From the NCBI RefSeq assembly GCF_032452875.1, contig NC_083896.1, forward strand, positions 1,984,001 through 2,048,000: a DNA stretch of 64,000 bases, written 5' to 3'. Numbering within the stretch: position 1 is the first letter of the stretch; each line of letters starts with the position of its first letter. Source of the stretch: Bos javanicus. Its lineage: Eukaryota; Chordata; Mammalia; Artiodactyla; Bovidae. The notes under the pieces are model-generated. The model saw only the letters and a list, made by a program, of their open reading frames with translations, had not been told where the DNA came from and made no database searches. This document shows positions 1 to 9,451 of the stretch, one piece after another. Both the position numbers and the translations under genes were made by a program.

Positions 1-490
1 AAGCAGAGACATTACTTTGCCAACAAAGGTCGTTAGTCAAGGCTATGGTTTTTCCAGTGGTCATGTATGGATGTAGGAGTTGGACTATAAAGAAAGCTGA
101 GCACTGAAGAATTGATGATTTTGAACTGTGGTGTTGGAGAAGACTCTTGAGAGTCCCTTGGACTGCAAGGAGATCCAACCAGTCCATTCTGAAGGAGATC
201 AGCCCTGGGATTTCTTTGGAGGGACTGATGTTGAAGCTGAAACTCCAGTACTTTGGCCACCTGATGTGAAGAGCTGACTCATTGGGAAGACCCTGATGCT
301 GGGAAAGACTGAGGGCAGGAGGAGGAGGGATGACAGAGGATGAGATGGTTGGATGGCATCACTGATTCAATGGACATGAGTTTGGGTGGACTCTGGGAGT
401 TGGGGATGGACAGGGAGGCCTGGCATGCTGTGGTTCATGGGGTTGCAAAGAGTTGGACAGGACTGAGCGACTGAACTGAACTGAACTGAG
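1..490 (+). mobile_element. BovB LINE, 3' part
   Basis: This is the last 490 bases of a BovB (RTE-clade) LINE. It starts inside the 3' end of the reverse-transcriptase frame, at the stretch that encodes VVMYG-like residues. It runs to the usual end, an AGTTGGACAGGACTGAGCGACTGAA-type tail with a CTGAA repeat. The frame carries stops, so it is not coding. The left end is cut by the window edge. Confidence 0.9.
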
Positions 491-507
491 CATATTTACC
501 ACTTCCT

Positions 508-812
508 AGGCATTGAAAGGGAGAAGGCAATGGCACCCCACTCCAGTACTGTTGCCTGGAAAATCCCATGGATGGAGGAGCCTGGTAGGCTGCAGTCCAT
601 GGGGTCGCTAAGAGTCGGACACGACTGAGCAACTTCACTTTCACTTTCCACTTTCATGCATTGGAGAAGGAAATGGCAACCCACTCCAGTGTTCTTGCCT
701 GGAGAATCCCATGGACGGAGAAGCCTGGTAGGCTGCAGTCCATGGGGTCACACAGAGTCGGACATGACTGAAGCGACTTAGCAGCAGCAGCAGCAGCAGC
801 AGGCATTGAAAG
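508..812 (+). mobile_element. Bov-A2 SINE with target duplication
   Basis: Two tandem Bov-A monomers begin at about 520 and end in a (GCA)n tract. A perfect 12-base direct repeat, AGGCATTGAAAG, flanks the element at 508-519 and 801-812. These are target-site duplications, so the insertion limits are 520-800. Confidence 0.92.
781..803 (+). repeat. (GCA)n microsatellite
   Basis: About 7.5 GCA units form the 3' tail of the Bov-A2 SINE. This is a usual site of length variation between individuals. Confidence 0.9.
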
Positions 813-868
813 TGAAAGTGTTAGTTGCTTGGTTGTGTCTGACTCTTGGCAACCCCATTCCTAGGCAT
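813..868 (-). mobile_element. Bov-A/BovB-end fragment
   Basis: A short stretch reads GTTGCTTGGTTGTGTCTGAC followed by a match to the GCAACCCC motif. This is the reverse complement of the common Bov-A/BovB 3' end. It has no tRNA head. Confidence 0.55.
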
Positions 869-879
869 TGCCAAACAAT

Positions 880-1020
880 AACTCTCTGAAGTAGGTAAGT
901 TTGTTGTTCATATTTTACAGATGAGGAAACTGAAGCACAGACATTAACTCATTTTTTCCCAGGCCTTAGAGCTAAGAACTGACAGGTCCAGGTGTATCTA
1001 ATTCCAAAGCCTCTTGACCA
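880..1020 (-). mobile_element. MIR SINE fragment
   Basis: The MIR core is visible in reverse: ACAGATGAGGAAACTGAAGC, then a degraded CACAGCTAG region. It is old and diverged. Confidence 0.7.
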
Positions 1021-1069
1021 TGACTGTCTTCCTGGTCAGGTAATACCTCTGAGATGTATGATGGGAAAG

Positions 1070-1160
1070 CTAACCCTTGAGCCAGACCACTAGCTGTGTG
1101 ACCCTGGATAAGCTGTTTAATCTCTGTGCCTCAGTTTCCTTGAGTATAAAATATAAAAAT
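1070..1160 (+). mobile_element. MIR SINE fragment
   Basis: It contains CTAGCTGTGTGACCCTGGAT and CCTCAGTTTCCT, the MIR core in sense orientation. It lies tail-to-tail with the reverse MIR just upstream. Confidence 0.75.
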
Positions 1161-1335
1161 GTAAAGTATATAGAATGTAAAGTCTTAACACGCAGACCCA
1201 GAAATGAAGTCAGTTGTCTGCCCAGGGCTTAGTGGCCAGGGGGGAAGCCAGGCCAGCAGCAACTTCCAGACCTCTCCCCTCTCACTCTGTACATGCGCTG
1301 AAGCAGGTGGTCCACTCTGGATATGAAAATGTCTT

Positions 1336-1552
1336 TGGGAGTCCCAGGAGGCTCAGTTGGTAAAGAATCTGACTGTAATGTAGGACACTGCCTGCAGGAG
1401 ACCTGGGTTCAGTTTCTGGGTCAGGAAGAACCCCTCTGGAGAAGGAAATGGCAACCCACTCCAGTATTCTTTCCTGGAGAATCCCATGGACAGAAGAGCC
1501 TAGTGGGCTACAGTCCATGGGGCCGTAGAAAGTCGGGCACGACTGAGGACCC
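1336..1552 (+). mobile_element. Bov-tA SINE
   Basis: A tRNA-like head (GGCTCAGTTGGTAAAGAATC, diverged B box) is joined to one Bov-A monomer that ends in GGGCACGACTGAGGAC. The head carries a small extra segment around 1385-1400. Confidence 0.9.
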
Positions 1553-1878
1553 ACACCCACATCCTCAGGATCCAACCTGCTGAGTGTCCTGAGTGCCAGG
1601 CACACACAGATAACTGACTTAGTGGAACTGGCTGACTCTGGCTCTGAATGTCCAGACCCGGATTCTACAGGCAGGAATGAGCAGAACCAGTGAAGTTACA
1701 AATGCCCACTGCACACATGTAAATGTTTCTAAACTCCAAACCCTAGAGTGATTATATCTGACCGTCTGGTCTCTAAGGAGGTGATAGTGAGCATCTTACC
1801 TACAGTTCTTTGACACCGGGAGGGTGAGGGGGCAAGCTTGGAGACTTGACTGAAATAAAACTAACCCACTGTTTTTGA

Positions 1879-2199
1879 TGACTCAGTCGCTCAGTTGCGT
1901 CCAACTCTTTGTAACCCCATGAACCGCAGCACACCAGGCCTCCCTGTCCATCACCAACTCCTGGAGTTTACCCAAAGCCATGTCCATTGAGTTGGTGATG
2001 CCATCCAACCATCTCATCCTCTGTTGTCCCCTTCTCTTCCTGCCTTCAGTCTTTCCCTGCATCAGGGTCTTTTCCAATGAGTCAACTCTTCGCTTGAGGT
2101 GGCCAAAGTATTGGAGTTTCAGCTTCATCAGTCCTTCCGATGAACACCCAGGACTGATCTCCTTTAGGATGGACTGGTTAGATCTCCTTGCAGGCCCAT
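1879..2199 (-). mobile_element. BovB LINE 3' end
   Basis: The BovB 3' terminal 320 bases are present in reverse, from the CAGTCGCTCAGTTGCGTCC end to the region encoding the C-terminal RSNQSILKEISPG. It is 5'-truncated. Confidence 0.9.
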
Positions 2200-2582
2200 T
2201 GCAAACATAAAATGGACACATAACCTCTGCATGAAGCCTCTGCTCATCCCTTCCATCCTCATGAGGCACCAGACATCCTTTACCTCCTTTGCTCTCTGCC
2301 CTCACATCTGCTCTTTTCAATGGGCCTTCTTATTTGCTCACTAGCCAGTCCTAGAACCTAGACTCTTCTTGACATTTCTCCATGGTCAGATATTTCTTTC
2401 TGTTTTCAGACCTTGGGTTCTTCCCGTTCTTGGTTGAAAATGCAGACAGCAGGCCTCCGTCCCCTTTAGACATTACTAATTGTGGCACAGTCTGAGGTCA
2501 CCCGGACTGGCTGTCTCTTCATCTCAAAGAAAACACAAGTAGAGCTATGAACACAGTGAAAAGCACCATAGACTCTTTAAAT

Positions 2583-2874
2583 CTTTTTTTAAGTGATTAA
2601 TGCTTTAATTTCTGTCTGCACTGGGTCTTTGCCACTGCATGCAGGCTCTCTCTTGTTGAGGTGAGCGGGGGCTGCTCTCCAGGTGGGCTGCATGGCTTTT
2701 CGCCGCGGTGGCTTCTCTGTCGTGGAGCACGGGCTCGAGATGTGGACTCAGGAGTCATGGCGCATCAGCTCAGTTGCCCCTTGGGACGTGGAATCTTCCC
2801 AGAGCAGGGATCAAACTCATGTCCCCCTGCCATTGGCAAGCAGATTCTTAACCACTGGCCTGCCAGGGAAGTCC
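2583..2874 (-). mobile_element. CHR-type tRNA SINE
   Basis: In reverse it reads as a tRNA-derived SINE with head CTTCCCTGGCAGGCCAGTGG, then a GC-rich body and a tail ending in poly-A (poly-T at 2583-2590). This pattern belongs to the cetartiodactyl CHR group and lacks the Bov-A monomer. Confidence 0.8.
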
Positions 2875-3575
2875 TGTGGATTACTGTTTAATTGTCTCGG
2901 TTATGCAGGGGATTATATCTATACCATGTGGCAAAATACGTTAAGGCCACTTTAAACTGTGCTCTCTCTTTTGTTGAAGTTGTTTTCCTTCACTGACTGA
3001 CTCTCTGCGGCTGCTTCCCTACTTGGCCCAGCCTCTCTTCTCCTCTCCAGATCCTCTGGCCATGAGTTCATTTTAAAGCAGAGAAATGAAACCCTCTACT
3101 AACCTTACCTGTCACCCTCATTAACAAAACAGCCTCTCAGTGTTTGTCTTCCTGCCCACTTTGATTCTCTAACTGGAGGAAGGGAATTCATCCTTCTTCG
3201 GAAGGAGTAGGAAAGACATGGAAAAACACCATCATAATGAGAAAGAGAGGAAAAAGCTGAACATACACCTCATAGCCGTTATATGCCAGAGAGACTGTCA
3301 TTTCTTCAGGGAGTGAAACCAGTTTGGCTTAGCCACAGAATTATGGCTCTGAAGGTACTTTGTAAATATTTTAATTAGATGTCAACGGTTGGAAATAATA
3401 AGATCTCACACAAAAATACTGACATCTGGTTTCTCTTGACTGAAGACTTGTACTGCCTGGCCTGACTGTAGGCAGAACTTAATTGGGGCTGGCACTCTCA
3501 CCTGCCCTAAATGGGTCCTGCTTTCTACCATGTCCCCTTTGTGGATCACAGCCTCATTGTGGCAAAGAGGCTTTT
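2875..3575. other. Intergenic, no gene seen
   Basis: This is unique-looking sequence. I see no splice-flanked open frame, RNA gene or clear repeat. A stretch near 3225-3260 is purine-rich. Confidence 0.5.
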
Positions 3576-3933
3576 GTAACTCAATGAAGCTATGAGCTGT
3601 GCTGTGCAGGGCCACCCAGGACAGATGGGTCAGAGTGAAGAGTTCGACTAAACGTCGTCCACTGGAGGAGATGGCCCCCCATCCCAGTATTCTTGCTGCA
3701 AGAACCCCATGAACAGTATGAAAAGGCAAAAAGATAGGACACCTGATGATGAGCCCTCCAGGTCAGAAAGTGTCCAATACGCTGCTGGGAAGAGCAGAGG
3801 GTATGACTAATAGCTCCAGAAATACATAAATTTGGGCAAACTCTGGGAGATAGCAGATGACAGGGGAGAGTTGGGTGCTGCAGTCCATGGGGTTGCAAAG
3901 AGTCAGACACGACTTAGTGAGTAACAGCAACAA
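3576..3933 (+). mobile_element. BovB with interior deleted
   Basis: The first part (3576 to about 3824) matches the BovB 5' region: a CAATGAAGCTATGAGCTGTG stretch, then GAACAGTATGAAAAGGCAAA. From about 3828 the sequence jumps to the BovB 3' terminus (TTTGGGCAAACTCTGGGAG through AGTCAGACACGACTTAG). The interior of the element is missing, so neither the endonuclease nor the reverse transcriptase is encoded. Confidence 0.8.
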
Positions 3934-4149
3934 CTTCTGTAGCGTGCCACATCCCCACCACTCCCTGTATATTCTTCACAGCAAAGTCGAATCAGCTACC
4001 ATCCTTCATCATGCTTGCACTACTTCCTTATGGTCAGAGAATTAAACTCAAACGTAGGTAAGTAGAAGACCTTATGTGCTGCATGCTCCTGCTCTTACAC
4101 ACTAGTTCACTAATCTCACCTGCCTAATTCACATAAGCACTGAAGTTTG

Positions 4150-4359
4150 CTGTGGTTTAGTTGCTAAATGTCATCCAACTCTTTTGCAACCCCATGGACC
4201 ATAGCCCACCAAGCTCCTCTGTTTATGGGATTCTCCAGGCAAGAATACTGGAGTGGGTAGCCATTTCCTTCTCTGGGGAATCTTCCTGACCCAGGGTTTG
4301 AACCAAGGTCTCTTGCATTGCAGGCAGATTCTCTACTGTCTGAGCCACCAGGGAAGTCC
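4150..4359 (-). mobile_element. Bov-tA SINE
   Basis: A full Bov-tA lies in reverse. It starts with the Bov-A end (TTTAGTTGCTAAATGTCATC) and finishes at the tRNA head (GAGCCACCAGGGAAGTCC). Confidence 0.93.
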
Positions 4360-4910
4360 ATGTGTGGCAGGCATTCCACAATTCCCAATGAACTGAATGA
4401 CAAGATTAAATCTGGCAAGAAGCCTTGCCTAATGTCTGCTATCCTGCATTCTCCCTCCTTTACTGCTGCTGCTCAGGACAGGTAGGCCCTTTTCAGCCCT
4501 TCAACAAAATGTCAAGTGCCCTTTTGAGCCAGTTAGACCAAAATCTTCTGAAACACTCATGACTATGCAAGCACGAGAATATCTCAAAAATATCTTAGCA
4601 GCACTATATCAGTAGACCATGATAGAGAGTTTCTGGTTGCTAAGTTGTTATAAGCCAAGTCTAAGTTAGTTAACTATAGCTAGCTTACAGTTTTGTGGGC
4701 CAGCCAGTTTAGTCCAGAAGCCATTTAATAATCTTTTAAACCACTCAGCTAAAAGCCCCCTTTCTCAAGGAGAATTGGCTGGCAGGGTGAGGGCAGGGAG
4801 GAGCAAAGAAGACACTGAAAAAAACGACAAATAATTTTATAGGATATTTGCCCTAGATTTTTCAGTACACCTAACTGTACACTTTCAATAATGATAATTT
4901 ATTAATTAAA
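4360..4910. other. Intergenic, no gene seen
   Basis: No repeat or coding signal is recognised. A purine-rich stretch lies at about 4775-4830. Confidence 0.5.
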
Positions 4911-5052
4911 TGAGATGGTTGGATAGCATCCCTGACTCAATGGACATGAGTTTGGGCAAACTCCAAGAGGTAGTAAAGGACAGAGAAGCCTGGTTTACTG
5001 CAGTCCATGGGGTCACAGAGTCAGACACGACTTGGCGACTAAACCACAGCAA
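4911..5052 (+). mobile_element. BovB LINE 3' end, short
   Basis: Only the last ~140 bases of BovB remain, from GATGGTTGGATAGCATC to CAGACACGACTTGGCGACTA. Confidence 0.88.
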
Positions 5053-5547
5053 CATTAATTGAATAGTCAAATGTGATCTAATACTTATGCCTTTATAAAT
5101 TTTCATTGAAATAATTTTAAGCATTAGGGAGAAAATTCATTGTCACACCATCAGTCCAAATTCCCTATGATAGTTAAAAATATATAATTTCTTTCCCAAT
5201 AAAATTGGTACTTCTTGGGAAAAGCCAAAGAATCCTGAGGCTAAGGTGATAGGGTGATGTTAGGACTGGGGAAATAAGGTTTGTCTTCCTCAAGTATCCT
5301 CGGGAAAATGTTGGTTTTATTTCTTACTTGTGCTACCTCTCTCTAGTCAACTTCACCTTTATTTTATACCCCATTTGGCTCTCTACTGGTTTCTAATAAA
5401 TGTACACCCTCTCCCTCATTAGATCAGAACAGTTTGAGGAGGGAGTGTACCTTCTTTTTCCTTTTTTAGCTTTATTAGTTCCTCACATGGTACCCAACAT
5501 GCAATAAGCTGAAAATTGCTTCTTGAATGAATGAAAATAACTTTTTT
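5053..5547. other. Intergenic, no gene seen
   Basis: AT-rich sequence without recognised features. It contains a GAATGAATGA run just before the next BovB. Confidence 0.45.
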
Positions 5548-6268
5548 GTTGTTCTTCAGTTATGTAATCATGTCCAACTCTTTTCAACCCCATCGACTGC
5601 AGCACTCCAGGCTTCCCTGTCCTTCCCCATCTACCGGAGCTTGCTCAAATTCATATGCATTGAGTCAGTGATGCCATCCAATCATCTCATCCTCTGTCGT
5701 CCCCTTCTCCTCCTGCCTTCAGTCTTTCTCAGCATTAGGGTCTTTCCCAGTGGATTGGTTCTTCGTATCAGGTAGCCAAAGTGTTGGATCTTCAACTTCC
5801 ACATCAGTCCTTCCAATGAATATTCAGGACTGATCTCCTTTAGGATGGACTGGTTGGATCTCCTTGTAGTCCAAGGGACTCTCAAGAGTCTTCTCCAACA
5901 CCACAGTTCAAAAGCATCAATTCTTTGGTGCTCAACTTTCTTTATACTCCAGCTCTCACATCCCTACATGACTACTGGAAAAACCATAGCTTTGACTAGA
6001 TGGACCTTTGTTGGCAAAGTGATGTCTCTGCTTTTTAATACATTGTCTAGGTTTGTCATAACTTTTCTTCCAAAGAACAAGCATCTTAATTTCATGGCTA
6101 CAGTTACCATCTGCAGTGATTTTTGGAGCCCAAGAAAATAAAGTCTCTCACTGTTTCCATTGTTTCCCCATCTATTTGCCATGAAGTAATGGGACCAGAT
6201 GCCATAATCTTAGTTTTTTGAATGTTGACCTTTAAGCCAGTTTTTCCACTCTCTTCTTTCACTTTCAG
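5548..6268 (-). mobile_element. BovB LINE, 3' 0.7 kb
   Basis: A 5'-truncated BovB in reverse covers the C-terminal part of the reverse-transcriptase frame and the 3' end. Residues of the KIMASGP, DGD and VVMYG regions can be followed, but stops and frameshifts interrupt them. Confidence 0.92.
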
Positions 6269-6599
6269 AATACTTAGCATAAAAACTGAGAAACTCTCCT
6301 ACTTTCCATCACTGTCCCCTCTCATGGCTGTGTTTCACTGCTCCCTCCTCAACATGGAGAGAGACTCTGAGTAGGCCATGGACATTGGGAGTAAGAAGCC
6401 AGAACCAAACCCACCTCCAGTTTTTCCCACTTTTGAAGAAAGTGAGACGTGGATGAGCATGATTCCACCATGATTGTGATGCTGGTGTGAACTGGGAGTG
6501 TGGGCTCCCAGGAAGGGGTGGCCAGCTGGACACCAGGGCCCTCACTGCTGTGTGTCCACTGTTTAGGAGCAACCCAGCTGTTTTAATGTATACACACAC
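6269..6599. other. Intergenic, no gene seen
   Basis: Unique sequence with no recognised element. A short (AC)n run precedes the following SINE. Confidence 0.45.
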
Positions 6600-6810
6600 A
6601 CATGCTCAGTCACTCAGTCCTGTCTGACTCTTTGAAACCTCATGGACTGTAACCCGCCAAGCTCTTCTGTTCATGGGATTTTCCTGGCAAGAATACTAGT
6701 GTGGATTGCCATTTTGTCTTCCAGGGGATCTCCCCAACCCAGGGATTGAACCCACGTCTCCTTCATCTGCACTGCAGGCAAATTCTTTACTTCTGAGTCA
6801 CCTGGAAAGA
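6600..6810 (-). mobile_element. Bov-tA SINE
   Basis: A complete Bov-tA lies in reverse. The Bov-A part begins near GCTCAGTCACTCAGTCCTGT and the degraded tRNA head ends at GAGTCACCTGGAAAGA. Confidence 0.9.
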
Positions 6811-7069
6811 CTAGCTATTTTAATGGATGCCATCAAATATCCCCATACCTTCCTCACACCAGTCCACTGGCACCTTGTCCTTAATAATTTAAAATGAGGT
6901 TACCACAGCCATCCCCAAACCTGCTGGTTCTCTTTCATCTCCGTGTAAAAAGACGTCCCATATTTATCCAATTATTTACATTCACTGCCACCATCCTATA
7001 AGGTATTACTGAACTGAGAGATAGTGTTGGGTAAAAGGAAAGATAGCTTTATTGAGGAAGCTGGCAATC

Positions 7070-7256
7070 TTGGGCTTCTCTTGTGGCTCAGCTGGTAAAG
7101 AATCCGCCTGCAATGTGGGAGACCTGGGTTCGATCCCTGGGTTGGGCAGATCCTCTGGAGAAGGGAAATGCTACCCACTCCAGTATTCTGGCCTAGAAAA
7201 TTCCATGGACTGTATAGTCCATGGGGTCGCAAAGACTCAGACATGACTGAGCGACT
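7070..7256 (+). mobile_element. Bov-tA SINE
   Basis: The tRNA head (GTGGCTCAGCTGGTAAAGAA) with an intact B box GGTTCGATCCC is followed by the Bov-A part, ending CAGACATGACTGAGCGACTC. Confidence 0.94.
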
Positions 7257-7884
7257 CTTGGGGGAAAGGTAGACTCATGTCCTGAAGAACCAAGTCCTCA
7301 CTTCCAGGTTTTGCTCACAGATAATGTAGGGAAAAGGGAAAAGGACCACTTACTGAGGAGAGGGTTGAGGGGTATGTGATTGGGTCATGGACTTTCTCCT
7401 GATTGGTTGGTGGTGATGTAACTGGGAGTCAACATCATCAGCTCTCTGGTTCTAACTGGTCTGGGATCTGCTGGCTTGTGGTCAGCATACAGTAAACTTT
7501 TCCCACTTGGTGAGAGTTTCAGTATCTGCAAAACAGCTCAAAGGATATGACTCTGAATATTATCTTGAATAACCAGAGGTCCTTGACTTTACTGAATGGT
7601 TAAACTATTATTATTTTGTCTTGCTTGACTATTTTCCTTTATTTTTGCATTTTCTCCCTTCTCTGACTAAATTTATTCTTTGGCACTTGGGAAAGGCCTA
7701 GGAGGCTAAAGTCTTTCTGCAAGCAAGAGGGAGATAGAGGACATGGAGGCAGTCTGTGCAGGGGAAGCCCTGGTGGGTCCTGCTTGGTGACACAAGGGTA
7801 GGATGACAACTGCAAGAGCCCCGATGAGTCAGCCTGTCTGCTCCTACCTTGCCTGCCTCTGACACTTTTCCCATACAGCAGACA
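7257..7884. other. Intergenic, no gene seen
   Basis: Unique-looking sequence. I found no coding or RNA signal. Confidence 0.45.
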
Positions 7885-8125
7885 AGACTAGTTTTTTAAA
7901 TGTAAATCAATTAATTTCCCAGCTCAGAACCCTCCAATGATTTCCTTTAACACTTGGAATAAACACTCCAGGCTCCTTCCTACGGTTGCAAGATTGGATC
8001 TCATTTGCTACCAGTGTCCCCTTCTCCTCCTTTATCCCAGCCTCCTGGCCTCCTGGCCTCTGCTCTGTCTGCAGCCTCTCTCTGTGAAACAATCCACTTT
8101 CACTCTGCCTTTGGTGGTTCCTTCC
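7885..8125 (+). mobile_element. L2 LINE 3' fragment
   Basis: It resembles the L2 3' end: CAGAACCCTCCAATGATTTC, then TGGAATAAACACTCCAGGCT and the usual pyrimidine-rich stretch. It is strongly diverged. Confidence 0.7.
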
Positions 8126-8137
8126 TGAGAAAGGAAG

Positions 8138-8155
8138 CCCCCCCCCCCCCCCCCC
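8138..8155 (+). repeat. poly-C run
   Basis: Eighteen consecutive C bases. Length is likely to vary and to be error-prone in sequencing. Confidence 0.97.
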
Positions 8156-8286
8156 AAGCCCCACCACCATACCACCCTGCTTCATTTTCCTCCTGGCACT
8201 TAGGATTAACTGCAGTGATCTACTTCACTTATTTCTCTACTTGTTTATTATCTGCTTCCTCCATGTGGCAAGATATAAACAGCATG

Positions 8287-8448
8287 TGTGTGTGCTTAGT
8301 CGCTCAGTTATATCCAACTCTTTGTGACCCCATGGACTATATTCCCGCCCAACTCCTCTGCCCATGGGGATTCTCCAGGCAGGAATACTACCCTCCTCCA
8401 CGGGATCTTCCCAACCCAGCGACTAAACCCAGGTTTACTGCTTTGAGC
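8287..8448 (-). mobile_element. Bov-tA SINE, partial
   Basis: The Bov-A part is present in reverse (GTGCTTAGTCGCTCAGTTAT onward) with a shortened, diverged tRNA head ending near 8448. Confidence 0.85.
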
Positions 8449-8663
8449 CTCCAGTATACAGATTTCCAAATACATTGTTTGGGTCTTTCCTTTGGTGAGA
8501 AGATCCCTAAAACTGTGGTCACATCCATAAGCTCTTTAATGATGAAATCAGCAACCTCAGAATAGTTCATTTTAGTAAGCAAAAAGATTAAAGAATTATT
8601 GCTCACTTTTTAAATGAATCACAATGGTATTGTTGTTATATATCTAAAAGGTCTTGATCTTTT

Positions 8664-8832
8664 AGAGATACATAAGAGATGCAGGTTTGATCCCTGTGTT
8701 GGGCAGATCCCTTGGAGAAGGGAATGGCACATCACTCCAGTATTCTTACCTGGAAAATGCCATGGACATAGGAGCCTGGTGGGCTACAGTCCAGGGTGCC
8801 TCAAAGACTCAGACACAGCTCAGCACACAAGT
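8664..8832 (+). mobile_element. Bov-tA SINE, 5'-shortened
   Basis: The B box region (GCAGGTTTGATCCCTGTGTT) is followed by a complete Bov-A monomer. The first part of the tRNA head is missing. Confidence 0.87.
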
Positions 8833-8839
8833 GATGAAT

Positions 8840-8950
8840 TTGGCATAAGTTGATAATTATGAATAATGCATGCATGGGTATTCATTATACTAGTCTTTCT
8901 ATTCTTCTGTATGTTTAGAATTTTTCATAATAAAAGGTAGCAAAAGAAAA
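8840..8950 (+). mobile_element. L1M 3' end fragment
   Basis: It shows the ancient L1 3' end pattern: TATTCATTATACTAGTCTTT, then TGTATGTTTAGAATTTTTCA and ATAATAAAAGG followed by A-rich sequence. Confidence 0.7.
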
Positions 8951-9451
8951 AAATTCTTACAACATTTTCAGAGACCTGTTTTAGACATGAAATCTCTTTT
9001 ATTAAGACAGAGGCACACTGTCTGCCTTTCAGGTCATGCCAACTCAAGCTCGCCCTTGGATTGGGCTATGCCTATCTCATTTTAGCAGCTGACAGAGATC
9101 CACAGTGCCTTTCCAGGATGAAAGCCATGAGCACAGAGAACTTATGTGGTGCTCCTGAAAGTACTCCAAGCCTCCAGACCCATTCCCGGGGAAAAACATG
9201 TACTCACTAAACATTATTAAACATATAAAGTACCTATTTCAGATCATGTCATCCTTATCTTCCCAGTCACTCAGACTGCAACTTCAAGGTCACCAGTGCC
9301 CTCCTTTTCTACACCCCATCTCTCACAGGGGGACTTTTACTCCATTCCCAGTGTCAGTGTCCTTTATTACTGCTCATGTCCACCGTTGGAACAACACAAA
9401 CTGGTTTCTTTATTCTAGCCCTTCTCTTCCCTGGAGCATACTTTATTTATT
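8951..9451. other. Intergenic, no gene seen
   Basis: Unique-looking sequence up to the A/T-rich tail of the L1 element. No feature recognised. Confidence 0.45.

Noticed and set aside
2661..2955. Two overlapping open frames of 76 and 90 codons
   Set aside because: They lie in the body of a CHR-type SINE read backwards.
7100..7142. tRNA genes (B-box motif GGTTCGATCCC at several places)
   Set aside because: Each occurs in the tRNA-derived head of a Bov-tA or CHR-type SINE. Cloverleaf pairing and an intact A box are lacking.
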